This document shows, in pieces, positions 51,358 through 63,405 of a stretch of 64,000 nt of DNA (position 1 is its first letter; the number at the start of each line of letters is the position of its first letter). The notes under the pieces are model-generated. The model was not told the origin of the DNA and searched no databases. It saw nothing but the letters and a program-made list of their open reading frames with translations. The translations under genes and the position numbers were made by a program. The DNA lies in contig CM073322.1 of the NCBI GenBank assembly GCA_037043015.1, forward strand, positions 31,367,864 to 31,431,863, given 5' to 3'. The DNA is from Bryum argenteum. Its lineage: Eukaryota > Streptophyta > Bryopsida > Bryales > Bryaceae.

Positions 51358-51721
51358 CACTACACAAGAGTTGTTACTTAGTGTTACTTGGAGATTAGTG
51401 TAACAAGTAACTTTCGATAAAGAACACTATTTCTCAAATCTTTTAAGATTAGTGTGACGGGTAATATTTGGTAAAGAACACTATTCCTTAACTCTCTTAA
51501 GATTAGTGTTCACTTTGGGCCGCCATTGCAATCAAAGTCCCTTGTTTTTTCTCGAGTTGCACAACTTTGGAATTCTTTCACTTGCAAAAAAGTGTGCATG
51601 CTCTCATATTTAGTATTATGGTTTGACAATTAGTGTTGTATCACTATGGGGATGTGTGACATTTAGTGTTATGGTTCTGCAATTAACGTTTGTTACACTA
51701 ATCAACAACTCTTGTGTAGTG
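51358..51721. mobile_element. CACTA-like MITE, 364 bp, with internal tandem repeat
   Basis: Terminal repeats CACTACACAAGAGTTGTT are perfect over 18 bp and extend imperfectly through (A/T)TAGTGT. Flanking bases AAT and CAT form an imperfect 3-bp duplication. Inside, a 54-bp unit beginning AGATTAGTGT recurs at 51392, 51446 and 51500. No ORF. Confidence 0.7.
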
Positions 51722-51887
51722 CATAAGTGGTCTTTGGGGACGGAGCGAGTAGACCCGAAGTGGAGGTTCTTTGTGCCACTTTGGATCTACTTGCTCACTC
51801 CCCAAGAAACACTTAAGCACAGGTGAATTTTGAGCACAAAAAAATTATAGGGTTGTTACTAGTGTATGCAATTTTTGTGCATGAGGA

Positions 51888-52115
51888 AAATTAGTAAAAA
51901 GATACAATAAGTGGATTCATTATTTTTGAACCCTTCTGCAATGAGTTATGAATTTTTGAACTTGGATTTACAGGTGTTCCTAAAATGGTGCCCTAAAGTG
52001 ACACCCTATAATGTTTGCCGTGAGTATATGATATTGTTGTATGGAGAAGCTATATGTACTTATGAGTGAAGATTACTTGAGCTCCATTATGGAATGTGCT
52101 CCATTTTAGACCACT
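51888..52115 (+). repeat. Dispersed repeat R2, copy 2
   Basis: Homologous to 44709-44935 in the same orientation (GTGCCCTAAAGTGACACCCT block at about 51989-52008). It starts shortly after the CACTA-like MITE. Confidence 0.7.
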
Positions 52116-52498
52116 CTACTATAGATCGCAAATACTTAATTTACTCAAAGGAGAAAAAATTCATGGTTCCTTTCGACTGAGTAGAATGTGTGGAAGTGGA
52201 AAATGATTTTTGCTATTTTGGGTGGCTTAGATCGAGAATAATATTTTAGTGCTTCGGAATATAATTTGGTGTGAATGTGGTGCTACGTACAAGGTGCATG
52301 TGTTTGTTGTCAAGTCAAAAACTGAAATCCATAAATACTTTTCTTTTCTTCCAACTTAATTGGGGCACGATTATTATTAGTATTTTTTAATTTTTTAATT
52401 TTAAAAAAAATGTTTATTTAGTACTTAGTGATGTTTTGAGAGTTTTTTTGGTTATACGTATAGAACCATATACAAATTCAAACTTCTACATCATTTAA

Positions 52499-52860
52499 CC
52501 CTTAAACTCCCATGGGGTGTGAAACGGGCAGCCCAAAATTGGATCACAGCATCTTTTGGACTTGAGCATCATGAATAGTGTACTTTTTGAACAAGGGCAT
52601 CATGAATGCACCAATCAATGATGAGCTTGCAACCTCCTATAAGGTTATGTACAACCCCAACCTCGCTACCACAATCCTTTCAAAGCACAAAATTACTCAT
52701 ACAAATTGTGATTTGAATTGTAAAATTTCACTTTTTGAATGCATCACAAGAAGGTGACCAGTTTGACATCAAAATATAAGTGAAAAGTTGAGTACAGTGA
52801 GAGCTATAGAGAAAATTTTGTTGGAAGGTGACCCCTCGGGTCACCTTGGGCGTTTAAGGG
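52499..52860 (+). mobile_element. TTAA/CCCTTAAACG MITE, 362 bp (copy P6)
   Basis: TTAA lies at 52495-52498 and 52861-52864. Ends are CCCTTAAACTCCC and GGGCGTTTAAGGG. The body closely matches P1 in the same orientation, both exactly 362 bp. No ORF. Confidence 0.78.
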
Positions 52861-52864
52861 TTAA

Positions 52865-55696
52865 GTTAGATCATTTACGGATTCTACAAGGTTATCCTTT
52901 GATTTTATATCATCAAGGTTCATATGTAAATAATTTACATTATTATATATATATATATATATTTATTTATTTTTATTTATTTTTATTTGTTTGTTTTTCT
53001 TATCTTTCAAGATTTGTCAAAACTCGAGACCCTGGGATTTTGCAGACATCTACAAACTCATAAAGGCACTTAATAATTGTCCATAACTTTTCTTTAACCA
53101 ACTTATTTAAGATTATAATGTTTGTTTTTACTATTTTGTTGTTTTCATACTTTCATACCTTCATCTGGAAAACAATTATCATGAAAATTGAATAATCATG
53201 ATGAGTATTTATAATATTGCATGTCTATGCTCAACTTTGATATTTACATGGGAAATTCAAGGAAATTGTTTGATCATCAAATCCTCCTCTGCACAAAGTA
53301 AACTATATCTCCCAAGCAACTCCTAAAATATTTTTTCCATCAACTTTGAACATTACGATCTCACAAATTGTACAAATACATTAGTTGAGATTCAACAATA
53401 CTACTTTTACTAGTACTCACTCTAAAGATCCTATGGTTGGAAGTATTAAACAATATAAAGGTATAATTTTAAACCTCATTTGTGCATAGTGATATTGATG
53501 TTTCACCTCCAAAAATCTTTGCAATTTTTTTGGCTAGAAATCACCTTAAATTTCTATTTTTAGTACATAGGGTAATACTTTAAAAACTGGAAGTACAAAA
53601 TATACAAAATTAGGTAGTGAATGGTAGGATCGTATGGTTCAATTGAATTGTATGAGATTGTATGGAAAATACTTGTATCAATTTAGAGTATAGATTAAAG
53701 ATATAAGTCATTTAAATTAGAGAGGAAGTTATTTCTGCTCTTACCTAAGGATATCAGTTGGATTTGCAGATTTCTTTTGCACTAGGTTCTTTTCCACTCA
53801 AGAAAACTGATCTGAAATTATTTAAGATTAAAAATTGAATGGGAAATGCAAGCCAGGGTCACCTAAGTGTTTATTTTTTAAAGTAAAATGCTATTTACGA
53901 ATCTATTGCAATCAAAAAAATCTCCAACTAGGAAGTTGTTCAACGTCATTTCTATAATACTCTTGTACAAAAAAAATCTTCAAAAAAACTTTTTAGCTAA
54001 TATAAATGCCTTGCAATGGTGAAAAGTGCGCAAATGACTGAAGGAAAAGAATTTGAGTCCATTGCACTTGATAAATGCCACGTCTCTATTACATCTATAT
54101 CCTAACTTCAATTTGCTCAGTTACCAATCTTCTTCATATTAACTTTGAATTATTTACAGGTAATAACAAAATGAAATAAAAATAAAAACAATTTGTTCCC
54201 CTCTTTGCAAATATTTTTCATTTGTTCCCTTATTTGGAGATGATTTACAAAAAAAAATTCTTTTATGAATATCCCTTAAAGAGTAAACAACCCACAAAGT
54301 TCACTTTAAGTGAAATATAACAATGAGATATCAAATTTATAAAATGGGCCTTGCTATGCTCGTGAAATTTTAGGATGTAGACTTTTTCAATCACAATATA
54401 AAAAGATTTATTACGGTCGATTTCCAATCCTCATGGGCCAATACGAAAGCCCGGCGCCTCATGTAAGGTCAAAAATAATAATCAAAATGTAAAGAAAAAG
54501 TTGTTTAAAAAGTAAAGTGGTCGAGCGCCAAAAATTGTTCACACGTCCAAAATCATTCTCCTTCTAAAACTATAGTCTTCTAATCACAAGAACCCCCACT
54601 CAATCTCTGGTGCCGTTTGCAGCAAGGAGAGCAGCTATACAGAAGAGCAAAAATTCACACGACTAACACGTACTCGTGTCCTCTTGACACATAAAGGAAA
54701 AGGTGAATTAAAAATAGAACAAGACGACAACGTAACCTTTGAGGCTTAAAGCCATATATCTAAAATACATAACATTGATATAATTCATACTTAAGAAAAA
54801 ATCCATACAAACCGAATTGACTACATTTACACTATGTGGAATGTTTCTTGTACCATCTAGGAGGCTAACTTGGCGAAAAGACAACTAAGAAAAATGCCTT
54901 CTGGACAATAATTAAGTAATGAACCTATGCTTAAGGTCAATGTATATGATTCCATCGTAGCTCTTTTGCCTTGTCTCATCTTAAGATCATACACCATTAA
55001 TACAGTAGAAACCATTATACAGATTCAAATCCTAGCTTAAAAAACCCACCCCAAACGATGGGAGACCATAAACAAAGGTGCTACATCTTCACATACAGCT
55101 CTTCTGGAAAGACTTCAGCAATTAAGGTTAGCTTTGCAAGCAGAAATCCAACAGAAAGTGAAACCTATGCTTCAAGTCGAAAAGAACGTAATATGCATGG
55201 AATGAATCATTTACTGATACTTATGAAATAAATACTATGGGTTATTTTATTGTTAAATTGAGCTTGCTCCACATATGCATCAATTTGGATTCACACTAAG
55301 AGAGATTGTTGTACTAGGTTAGCACTTTGATGTCAAGGATTTAAGAAGAGTTGCCAATGAAACTCAGAAGATGGAGTTAATTTGGGATGATGGATGTCGA
55401 ACCTAAAACAAAAACTAATCTCTAAGTGGAGGTATCGACTAGAAATCGACTTGGGATTAGAATGGAAAGGAGAGAGAGGGGAGGCATCTATTTGAAGTTG
55501 CGATTGTCATCGATGCTTAAGAGATCAAATAGAAAGGAGATGTAAGTAGTCAACAATGAGTATGCAAATTATACGTGTGAGAGGAGCATGATGCACATGA
55601 TCTTTGGTCTTGTGGATGCAAAAGCTTGGAGGAAACCCTGCCACGGAACCATTCACTAGGTCGACAGAAGCGGGATTCGTTATGGACACAAAGGAG
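52865..55696. other. AT-rich intergenic DNA, no gene seen
   Basis: A TA-dinucleotide run lies at about 52943-52962, followed by a TTTAT-rich stretch. The segment 53280-53530 is an eroded relative of the TTAA elements (core TCAACTTTGAACATTACGAT). Beyond 53600 I see no gene, RNA or paired terminal repeat. Confidence 0.5.
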
Positions 55697-55706
55697 GAGA
55701 CAAACC

Positions 55707-55976
55707 GATTTGGCAGGATATCCCCCACGCTGGGACTTACCAGGCGTGGGGTCTTGGATGAATCTTGTCCGGGCCCGCAAGGGTGAGGGGTAAAAGCCCC
55801 CTATTTTTTTGTTGTTGATTGGAAAAATGAGACTCCTTGAACTAATGTGGGGTCTCTGATTCCAAATATAAACTCAGAAAAAATAAAATAGGGCCGCAGG
55901 CTCTTTTTTTTAAAAGTAGGGAAAGAAGGCTCGAGGCATGGTAAGGTCCCAGCTTGGGGGATGTCCTGTCCACGCC
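55707..55976. mobile_element. Foldback element with 10-bp target duplication, 270 bp
   Basis: The direct repeat GAGACAAACC flanks it exactly (55697-55706 and 55977-55986). The arms fold back: GGATATCCCCCACGCTGGGA near the left pairs with the inverse of the right arm (GGACATCCCCCAAGCTGGGA). AGCCCCCTATTTT pairs with its inverse nearer the centre. A 9-11-bp duplication is typical of Mutator-like elements. No transposase is encoded. Confidence 0.6.
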
Positions 55977-56134
55977 GAGACAAACCATGTGATATTCCTT
56001 AAGGTAATATTTTAAGCTTTTTTACAAGCTTAGCATAGGTTACTAGATCGGAAATTGTAAGCAAGGGTATATTTGATGTGCAGGTTGCAGACTAGAACTG
56101 TTAGAAACCATTGGGCGAGTGGCGGAAAAAGTAA

Positions 56135-56702
56135 GGGGCGCTTCACACTATGGCCGTCCACGTCAAGAGGCCGTGGAATTGAGAGTCCAAACTTTGTTGA
56201 GAGTCCAAAGGAATTTTCTGAAAATAACCAATAAAATATTGTAATTGGAACCTTTGGCCGAGCATAGTGTGAAGCCTCCAAAGGCCAAGCCCAATGTCCA
56301 AAGCTTTGGCCATGAACTCCCATGGCCTCTCAACTTGAACAGCCGTAATATATAGCCTCCAAAGGCCAAGCCCAAAGTCCAAACCCATATCACTTTATTC
56401 CTTGTCCAAGGCATCCTTTTGATCTAACGGCCAAGATCTTGTCATTTTTTGAATTTTTTATGAAAAAAATGTGACGGCCTCTCGACCATAGTTTGGGTCT
56501 TGCAAAATGCAGGACCCATACAAACGTCGAGAGGCCGTCGCCTTGGTCAAAAAGTGCTGCCACGTAGGCCATTTGGAGAGTGACGGCCGGTGGACTTTGG
56601 CTTCTAGTGTGAAGGCTCAAGAGGCCGAAACTAGGGTTTCCTGCAATTTCATTGTCTGAAATCGACCACCTCTCGACCTTCGGCCATAGTGTGAAGTGCC
56701 CC
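56135..56702. mobile_element. PIF/Harbinger-type MITE, 568 bp
   Basis: Terminal repeats begin GGGGC(G/A)CTTCACACTAT and match at 21 of 22 positions. TAA is duplicated on both sides (56132-56134 and 56703-56705). Inside, blocks such as CTCCAAAGGCCAAGCCCAA occur as direct repeats (about 56274 and 56356), and GGCCTCTCAAC-like blocks recur. No ORF. Its ends differ from the 47.15-kb element, so a different transposase probably moved it. Confidence 0.78.
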
Positions 56703-57272
56703 TAAGACTCAGTCCTAAGGTGAATTGCGAAGTTCAAAAAAGGAAGGAGGAGCTCAAAACCCTAAGCTTACCACTTATGATGAAGGCAAGTTTTGAAGTT
56801 GGGAAAATTGACATGGGAGACGCCTTCTCGCACGTCACACTTCCGCAATAAAGGTGTTATGACTAAGTCATAACAGTACTGCTATTTATACCCAGAGCAT
56901 ATCAATAAACATATCGAATATACTAACTAGTTATCTATACTTAAGCTATACATGTATTTAGTATTACTCTTAGTATAACCAATAGTTCTTCAGTTATAAC
57001 GGAACTGTAACTGTCAGGTTATTCTGGTCGATATCTTCCTGAGAGGGAAGAGAGATCGATGTGTAACATCTTGTAATGGTTCCGAATGAATATGAGCTTT
57101 AATCGTTTCCTCGAATCTGTTCCCCGATCCTCGTTCTGACATTATGTTACACCACTGATTCGATTGAAGCTCATCCCCGTGTTCTTCGTAGTTAATTGTT
57201 TGACTTACAGCTGACAATACTGTTGAAAATTGTAGTGCGAGAGCATCTTCTTTTGGAGCATTATGGACGCTG

Positions 57273-57759
57273 TGTCACGGACATACACAAGAAGTTTCTA
57301 GAAGGTTCTTCTAAAATATTCTCTGAAGATTCCCTAAAAGATTCCTTGAAGATTCCTTGAAGATTCCCTGTGTCACGGCCACGTACTAGGTAGACAACTT
57401 AGGAAGGTTAGAAGGTTAGAAGCTTCCGAAACTTCTTCCTAAGTTCCCGGAAGTCTCCGGAAGTTTTGGAAGGTCCTTGAAGTTTCCGGAAGGCCCCGGA
57501 AGCTTCGAAGGTCTTGGAAGTTCTTGGAAGGTCCTAGAAGGTCCTAGGTTGAGGAAGGTTCTGGAGAACCTTCTTCTTAGCTAGTATATATAGGAGTCGA
57601 GGATGAGGGCAACCTCAGTCTCGACAACGCATCTCTTGGAGCTCTAGCTCATCTCTCTTGTTGTTGTTCGTGTCTCTTCTTCTTGTTAATTCAAGCTCCC
57701 GTCGATTCTTGTTAGTTTCCACATATTCTTATCATCTGTTTATTTCCGTGTCCCCGACA
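57273..57759 (+). repeat. 5' LTR of the chromovirus, 487 bp
   Basis: Starts TGTCAC and ends CCGACA. It is rich in GAA and TTC triplets at 5-bp spacing. One clean four-unit array GAAnnTTCnnGAAnnTTC lies at 57291-57308. A TATATATA motif at about 57585 marks the likely promoter. Confidence 0.85.
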
Positions 57760-60700
57760 AATTTGTCGAGACTACCTTCTCACAAATATCGTAGTTAGTC
57801 CCTTCTTGTTAGAGAGTGGATTACCCCTCTTCTCGAAGGTGTGCTAGTGTTTTAGAGGTTGCGGATTACCCTCCTCTAAACCAATATTGTTCTCTTGTCA
57901 AATTTTTTTTTTTCTTTCGTAGATTTAGTCAAAAATCAAGACGTTAGTATGGCTGAAAATTTGGAATCCAAATTGACGCCATCACGAGTCTTTCTTCTTT
58001 GCATTATCACATAGACAAGCGGAGATAGAAGGAGCCATGGCAAGACTTCACAACGACGGAAAGATCCTGGATAACATCATCCAGGATTCACCAGCCTCAA
58101 GCAACTACACCGGGAGGAGGCGACTACACCTTTCGTTCAACAAAACCCAATGATTCAACAACGGAAGGAGCCTAGAGTTAGTCTTCCCGACAAGTTCGAC
58201 GGAACGCGTTCCAAGTTTCGGGTTTTGTCAACCAAATCAAGTTGATAACAATTTTACAAACAACGATATCCGACGGAGGAGGCGCGTGTTGGACTTGTTG
58301 GAACTCGCTACGCGGCAAGCTTTGTCGTGGTTTGCCCCTTGTTCGGTAAACGATCGCCAATTCGAGCAACTTTGAGACGTTCTTGGAGGCATTTGCGAAG
58401 CGTTTGGCGAATATGACAAAGTCCGATGGGCTACAACAAAGATCCGATCACTACGACAAGGAATGCGCTCTGCGTCGATCTACGATCGGATTTTAGACAA
58501 TCAAGCTAGTGACATCAATCAGGGCGAAGAAGCATTGGTGAGTCGGTTTTATTGGGTTTGAGGATGATGTGAAGGACCTACTTTTATCTCTTCCCCGATC
58601 CGCAAACGCTCAACGGCCATTAGCCAAGCTATAAAGTCGACAACCGTTTATTCCAAATCGTCAAGACCAGGCCAAAATACCAAACGAGTCGCTACACCAC
58701 GAGTATGTTGGCAAACAATTTGAGTTCTCATTCGGAGCAGCGAAGCCATGCAAATCGGCGCGCGCGTGTCGGAGCTCTTACTTACCGGAGAGAAGAAAAC
58801 GGCGTATGGAAGAAGGACTCTGTTTGTCTTGCGGAGAAGAAGGCCACAAGGTTGGAAATTGCTCCAAGAAGCGAACCGGCGCATTGTTAAGACTAGGAGT
58901 GCGGTGATCCCGGAAAAGCGACGATGCCCACTCTGATGGGAACCATGCGGTTGGACGATTGAATGCCACAACAACAATCGTGTTCCTCTTTCTCTGTCCA
59001 ACCCGCCCGTTGTTTTACAATTCCCTTGTCTCTTGGTCCTCAAAAACACAAAACTTTAGCTCTATTAGATTCGGGAGCATCTACTTGTTTTTAGATGAAG
59101 AATTTGCTAAGCGCCACAAGATTCGTCTAATACGTGTCCAAACCTTGTTTATGTAGAGGTGATAGATGGACGACCTTTATTGTCTGGCGGTGTCACCCAT
59201 GAATCGATCTCCTATAGAAGTGGCGTTTAAGGACCATAGTAGTTACGTCGTTTTTAATGTCATTAGAACCCCGTCAAACCCTCGTCATCCTAGGTCTCTC
59301 TTGTTAGAACAACATAACCCTACCATAGATTGGAAGTTGCGGAAAATGACTTTTTCCAAAGAACACTCCAAGAGCCAACCTAGTAGACATCCCAAGATAG
59401 GAAACCATTGTTTATTGGAGCAAGGGCGTTAGACGATCATCCAAAGAAGAAGACTTTTGTCATCTATGCAAATTTCAACTAAAGACGGAGAAGAGTTCGA
59501 CGGCAAGCATACCAGAAAGAATACAAGGATTTTGAGGACGTGTTTGAAAGAAGAACGCGGACATACTACCGAAAGATCGGCCATACGATCGATCGCGCTT
59601 ATAGACCGCAAAAAGGAAAGACAACCGTCTTTTTGGCCCAATCTATAATCTCTCTCATACGGAGTTAGCGGAGTTAAGCGAAAAAGATATCGACGAGAAT
59701 CTAGCGAAGAACTTCATTCGTCATTCAAAGTCGCACACCACACCGATCTTGTTTGTAAAGAAGAAGGATGGCTCACTACGAATGTGCGTGGACTATCGAG
59801 GCCTCAACAAGGTAACTAAGAAAAATCGTTATCCGTTACCTCGATTTCTGGTCTCTTGGAGCGGCTCGGGCGTGCAAAGATCTTTACAAAAATGATCGAG
59901 GGGAGCTTACAACCTCGTACGAATCAAGGAAGGAGAGACGAGTGGAAGACAAATGTTCGCATAAGGTATGGCCATTTTGAATATAATGTAAATGCGCTTT
60001 TAGCCTTACCAATCTTTCCTTTGTTTTCCAACACACATGATGAATGACATCTTTCGGGAGCACCTTGACGACTTTGTTGTCATCTATCCTGGATGACATC
60101 CCGATATTTTCCAAAACGCGAAGAAGAAGAAAGCGCGTTCGTTTGGTCCTCGAGAAACTACGAGAACGAGGACTCTACGCCAAGTTGGAGAAGTGCCTAT
60201 TCCACCAAACCGAGATGGAGTTTTTAGGGTTCATTGCAACTACAGACGGCTTGAAGATGGACCCTAAGAAGGTGGAAGCAATTGTATCGTGGGAGGTTCG
60301 AAGACGGTTAGAGACGTCAATGTTTTCTTGGATTTGCTAACTTCTATCGAATCTTCATCAAGAATTATTCTCGAGTCATTGCTCCACTCACTCGGTTGAC
60401 TTGTAAGACAAGCTCGAATGGGGACCTCAAGCGAAAAAGGCATTCCAAGACCTCAAGATGGCATTTATCACACCTCCAATCTTGGTACATCCCGACTTTA
60501 CAAAGGCCTTCTATTTGGAGACCGATGCTTGATTTTGCTTTGGGAGCCGTACTTTCGCAGATGGACGTGGGCGAGAAGCTTCATCCAGGTGGCGTTCTAT
60601 TCTCGAAAGTTTTCTTGCTGCTGAAATCAATTATGAAATCCACGATAAGGAACTTCTTGCCATAGTAGATTCCTTCCAAGAGTGGCGACACTTTCTCGGC

Positions 60701-62932
60701 GCCAGCAGACATCCAGGTGACCGTATACACGGATCACAAGAATTTGGAGATCTTTATGTCGGCTCGAGTCTTGAATCGACGCTGCTTCTGGAATATGTCG
60801 TTGTCGCGATTTGACTTTGTTATTACCTATCGGCTGGGAAGCAACAAGGACTATCCGATGCCTTATCGAGGAGATCGTATCCGCGCGCCTAAAGCCGAGG
60901 AAGCGGCGTTTGATCAATAATGCACACATTCAATAAAACCGGAGCATTTTAGAATTTGCGCTCTTGTCATGCCAAATTGATCTGGACTTCCTTAACCGGA
61001 TACGTCTGCGACAATTGAAGATTCTGTAGCTCTCGAGATCGAAGCGTCTTGATAATGATGAAGTTGAGTGGAGGAGATCTTTTGTACTTTGAAGAAGCGA
61101 TCGTATATTCCTAAGGGACGAACACGACTTAGTCCTCCAATCACGCTATGACTTTCCAAATGCAGGGACATTTTGGATACAACAAGACATTGGAGCTTAT
61201 TTCGCGAGACTTCAGTGGCCCCAAATGTGGAAGGATGTGAAGGAGTTTGTTCTCTCTTGTGATATTTGTTCAAGGTCGAAGAACCCTCGGCATCGCTTCC
61301 TATGGACTTTTGCGGCCATTGCCTATCCCGCATCGACCATGGTCTTGATTTCCATGGATTTCATTACGGACCTGCCGCCTTCAAACTCGTTTGACAAAGA
61401 TCTTTGTTGTGGTAGATCGGTGACGAGATGGCGCATTTTGTTCGCTTGCGAAGACATCGTCGAGCGAAGATACAACAAGACTCTTTCGATAATGTATATC
61501 GTTATCACGGCTTGCCAGATGATATTGTGTCGGATCGCGGAACCCGTTCGTCTCCAAGTTAAAATCTCTATTTGAGATATTGAAGGTGGATATCAAGCTT
61601 TCTTCGGCATTTCATCCTCAAACCGACGGACGACGGAACGGGTGAATCAAGTATTGGAAGCGATATCTACGTTGCACCATCAACTATCGCCAGAGCGATT
61701 GGATCGAAATCTACCGCTTGCCGAGTTCGCCTTACAACAACACTATTCAATGCGTCGACCCAACAAACACCATTCTTTGCCAACTACGGATACCACCCGA
61801 AGCTTGATTTATGGAATTCATGGCCAAATAACAACCCAAAGATAGAAGATTTTGCGAAGCGGCTATCGGAACTTCAAGAAACGCTGAGACTTCAATCGCA
61901 AACCGCCCAAGAGTTGTACAAGGCGTCCGCAGATAAATTTCGAATGAGCGCACCTACTTTCAAGATCGTAGATAAAGTATGGTCGCTTGACGGAATATCA
62001 AGACCAAGCGGCCGTGTGATAAGTTGGACTATCGAAGATTGGGACCATTTGCCATCCGTAAACAAATCAATCCAGCATGGCGTATCGGTTGGAGTTACTA
62101 CTACTATGAAGGTACATCCAGTCTTCCACGTGTCTTTATTGGAACCTTATCGAGTCGACTTTTCCTAAGGAAGAGTGCGAGGGCCGCCACCTAGTATCGA
62201 AATTGAGAACCACGAGGAATATGAGGTGGATAAGGTCTTGGATTCACGGCGCAGAAGGGAACTTGGAGTATTTTGTGCATTGGAGCGGATACGACATCAA
62301 TGAAAGAACGCGGGAACATGCCGAAAATCTTGTAAATGCTACTGGAAAAGGTGCAGAATTTCATCAACGATATCCTCATAAACCTAAGCCTTTCCGACGA
62401 TAACTTCTCTCTGACGCTTGCCCACTCAGGAGAATAAAAGGGGGAGAGTGAACACAACCTTGATTCACATTTGATTTACATATTTTGTTCTAGATAGAAT
62501 TTCTCTATAGTCATAGTTTGGTTTTTAGTCATGGATAGTCAAGAGATAGATAGCATACCAGGTTATGCCATCTCAACCAACCAACTCTCGGGCGACCTGG
62601 AGATGAAGAACCGCCCTCGCCACGACGCCGACGGAGGATTCCGAGCAATCGATCGCTGGTGATTGTATTTGAGGTCGAGCCCGCTTTCAATGGTCTGCCA
62701 GAAGGTGTGTTTGCAGGACAATTCCATAACGAAGACACAGAAGTTCACGCTTGGTCAGGAAGTGGAAGCGTCGGCCACTATCGTTGGCTTCAAGGACCGA
62801 TGAACCACTTGCCTCGTGAACAACAATTGGAGTTTATTGCAGATGTCATGCGGCAGATTTTCATTTTCCTGCGTTGGTATTGACTAACAACAACGTTGCT
62901 TCTCGGAGACCTCGAAGCTAGAAGGGAGGTGA

Positions 62933-63405
62933 TGTCACTGGATACACAAGAAGTTTCTAGAAGGTTCTTCTAAAATATTCTCTGAAGATTCCCTAAAAGA
63001 TTCCTTGAAGATTCCCTATGTCACGGCCACGTACTAGGTAGACAACTTAGGAAGGTTCTAGAAGGTTCTAGAAGCTTCCGGAAACTTCTGGAAGTTCCTA
63101 GAAGTCTCCGGAAGTTTTGGAAGGTCCTTGAAGTTTCCGGAAGGCCCCGGAAGCTTCCGGAAGGTCTTGGAAGTTCTTGGAAGGTCCTAGAAGGTCCTAG
63201 GTTGAGAAGGTTACGGAGAACCTTCTTCTTAGCTAGTATATATAGGAGTCGAGGATGAGGGCAACCTCAGTCTCGACAACGCATCTCTTGGAGCTCTAGC
63301 TCATCTCTCTTGTTGTTGTTCGTGTACTCTTCTTGTTAATTCAAGCTCTTGTCAGTTCTTGTTAGTTTCCACATATTCTTATCATCTGTTTCCGTGTCCC
63401 TGACA
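62933..63405 (+). repeat. 3' LTR of the chromovirus, 473 bp
   Basis: Starts TGTCAC and ends CTGACA. It matches the 5' LTR with several indels and substitutions. A four-unit GAA/TTC array lies at 62950-62967, and a nine-unit perfect array at 63051-63093, upstream of a TATATATA motif near 63240. Confidence 0.87.

Larger units (their letters stand above)
57273..63405 (+). mobile_element. Ty3/gypsy chromovirus-type LTR retrotransposon, broken copy
   Basis: This is a full-length fossil with two LTRs and a 5-bp target duplication CGCTG (57268-57272 and 63406-63410). Parts in order: gag (about 57950-58930) with a CCHC knuckle CLSCGEEGHKVGNC, protease (around 59065), reverse transcriptase (about 59650-60350), RNase H (about 60480-60900), integrase (about 61000-62000) and a chromodomain-like end (EYFVHWSGYDINERT, about 62255-62400). 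RT before integrase marks Ty3/gypsy and the chromodomain marks a chromovirus. About 530 bp of noncoding DNA separate pol from the 3' LTR, preceded by a purine-rich GAAGGGAGGTGA tract. The copy is broken in many places (well over ten). LTR differences suggest it is not a recent insertion. Confidence 0.88.

Noticed and set aside
55604-55786. 60-codon plus-strand open frame with GC-rich sequence
   Set aside because: It lies across the left arm of a foldback element and has no family motif.
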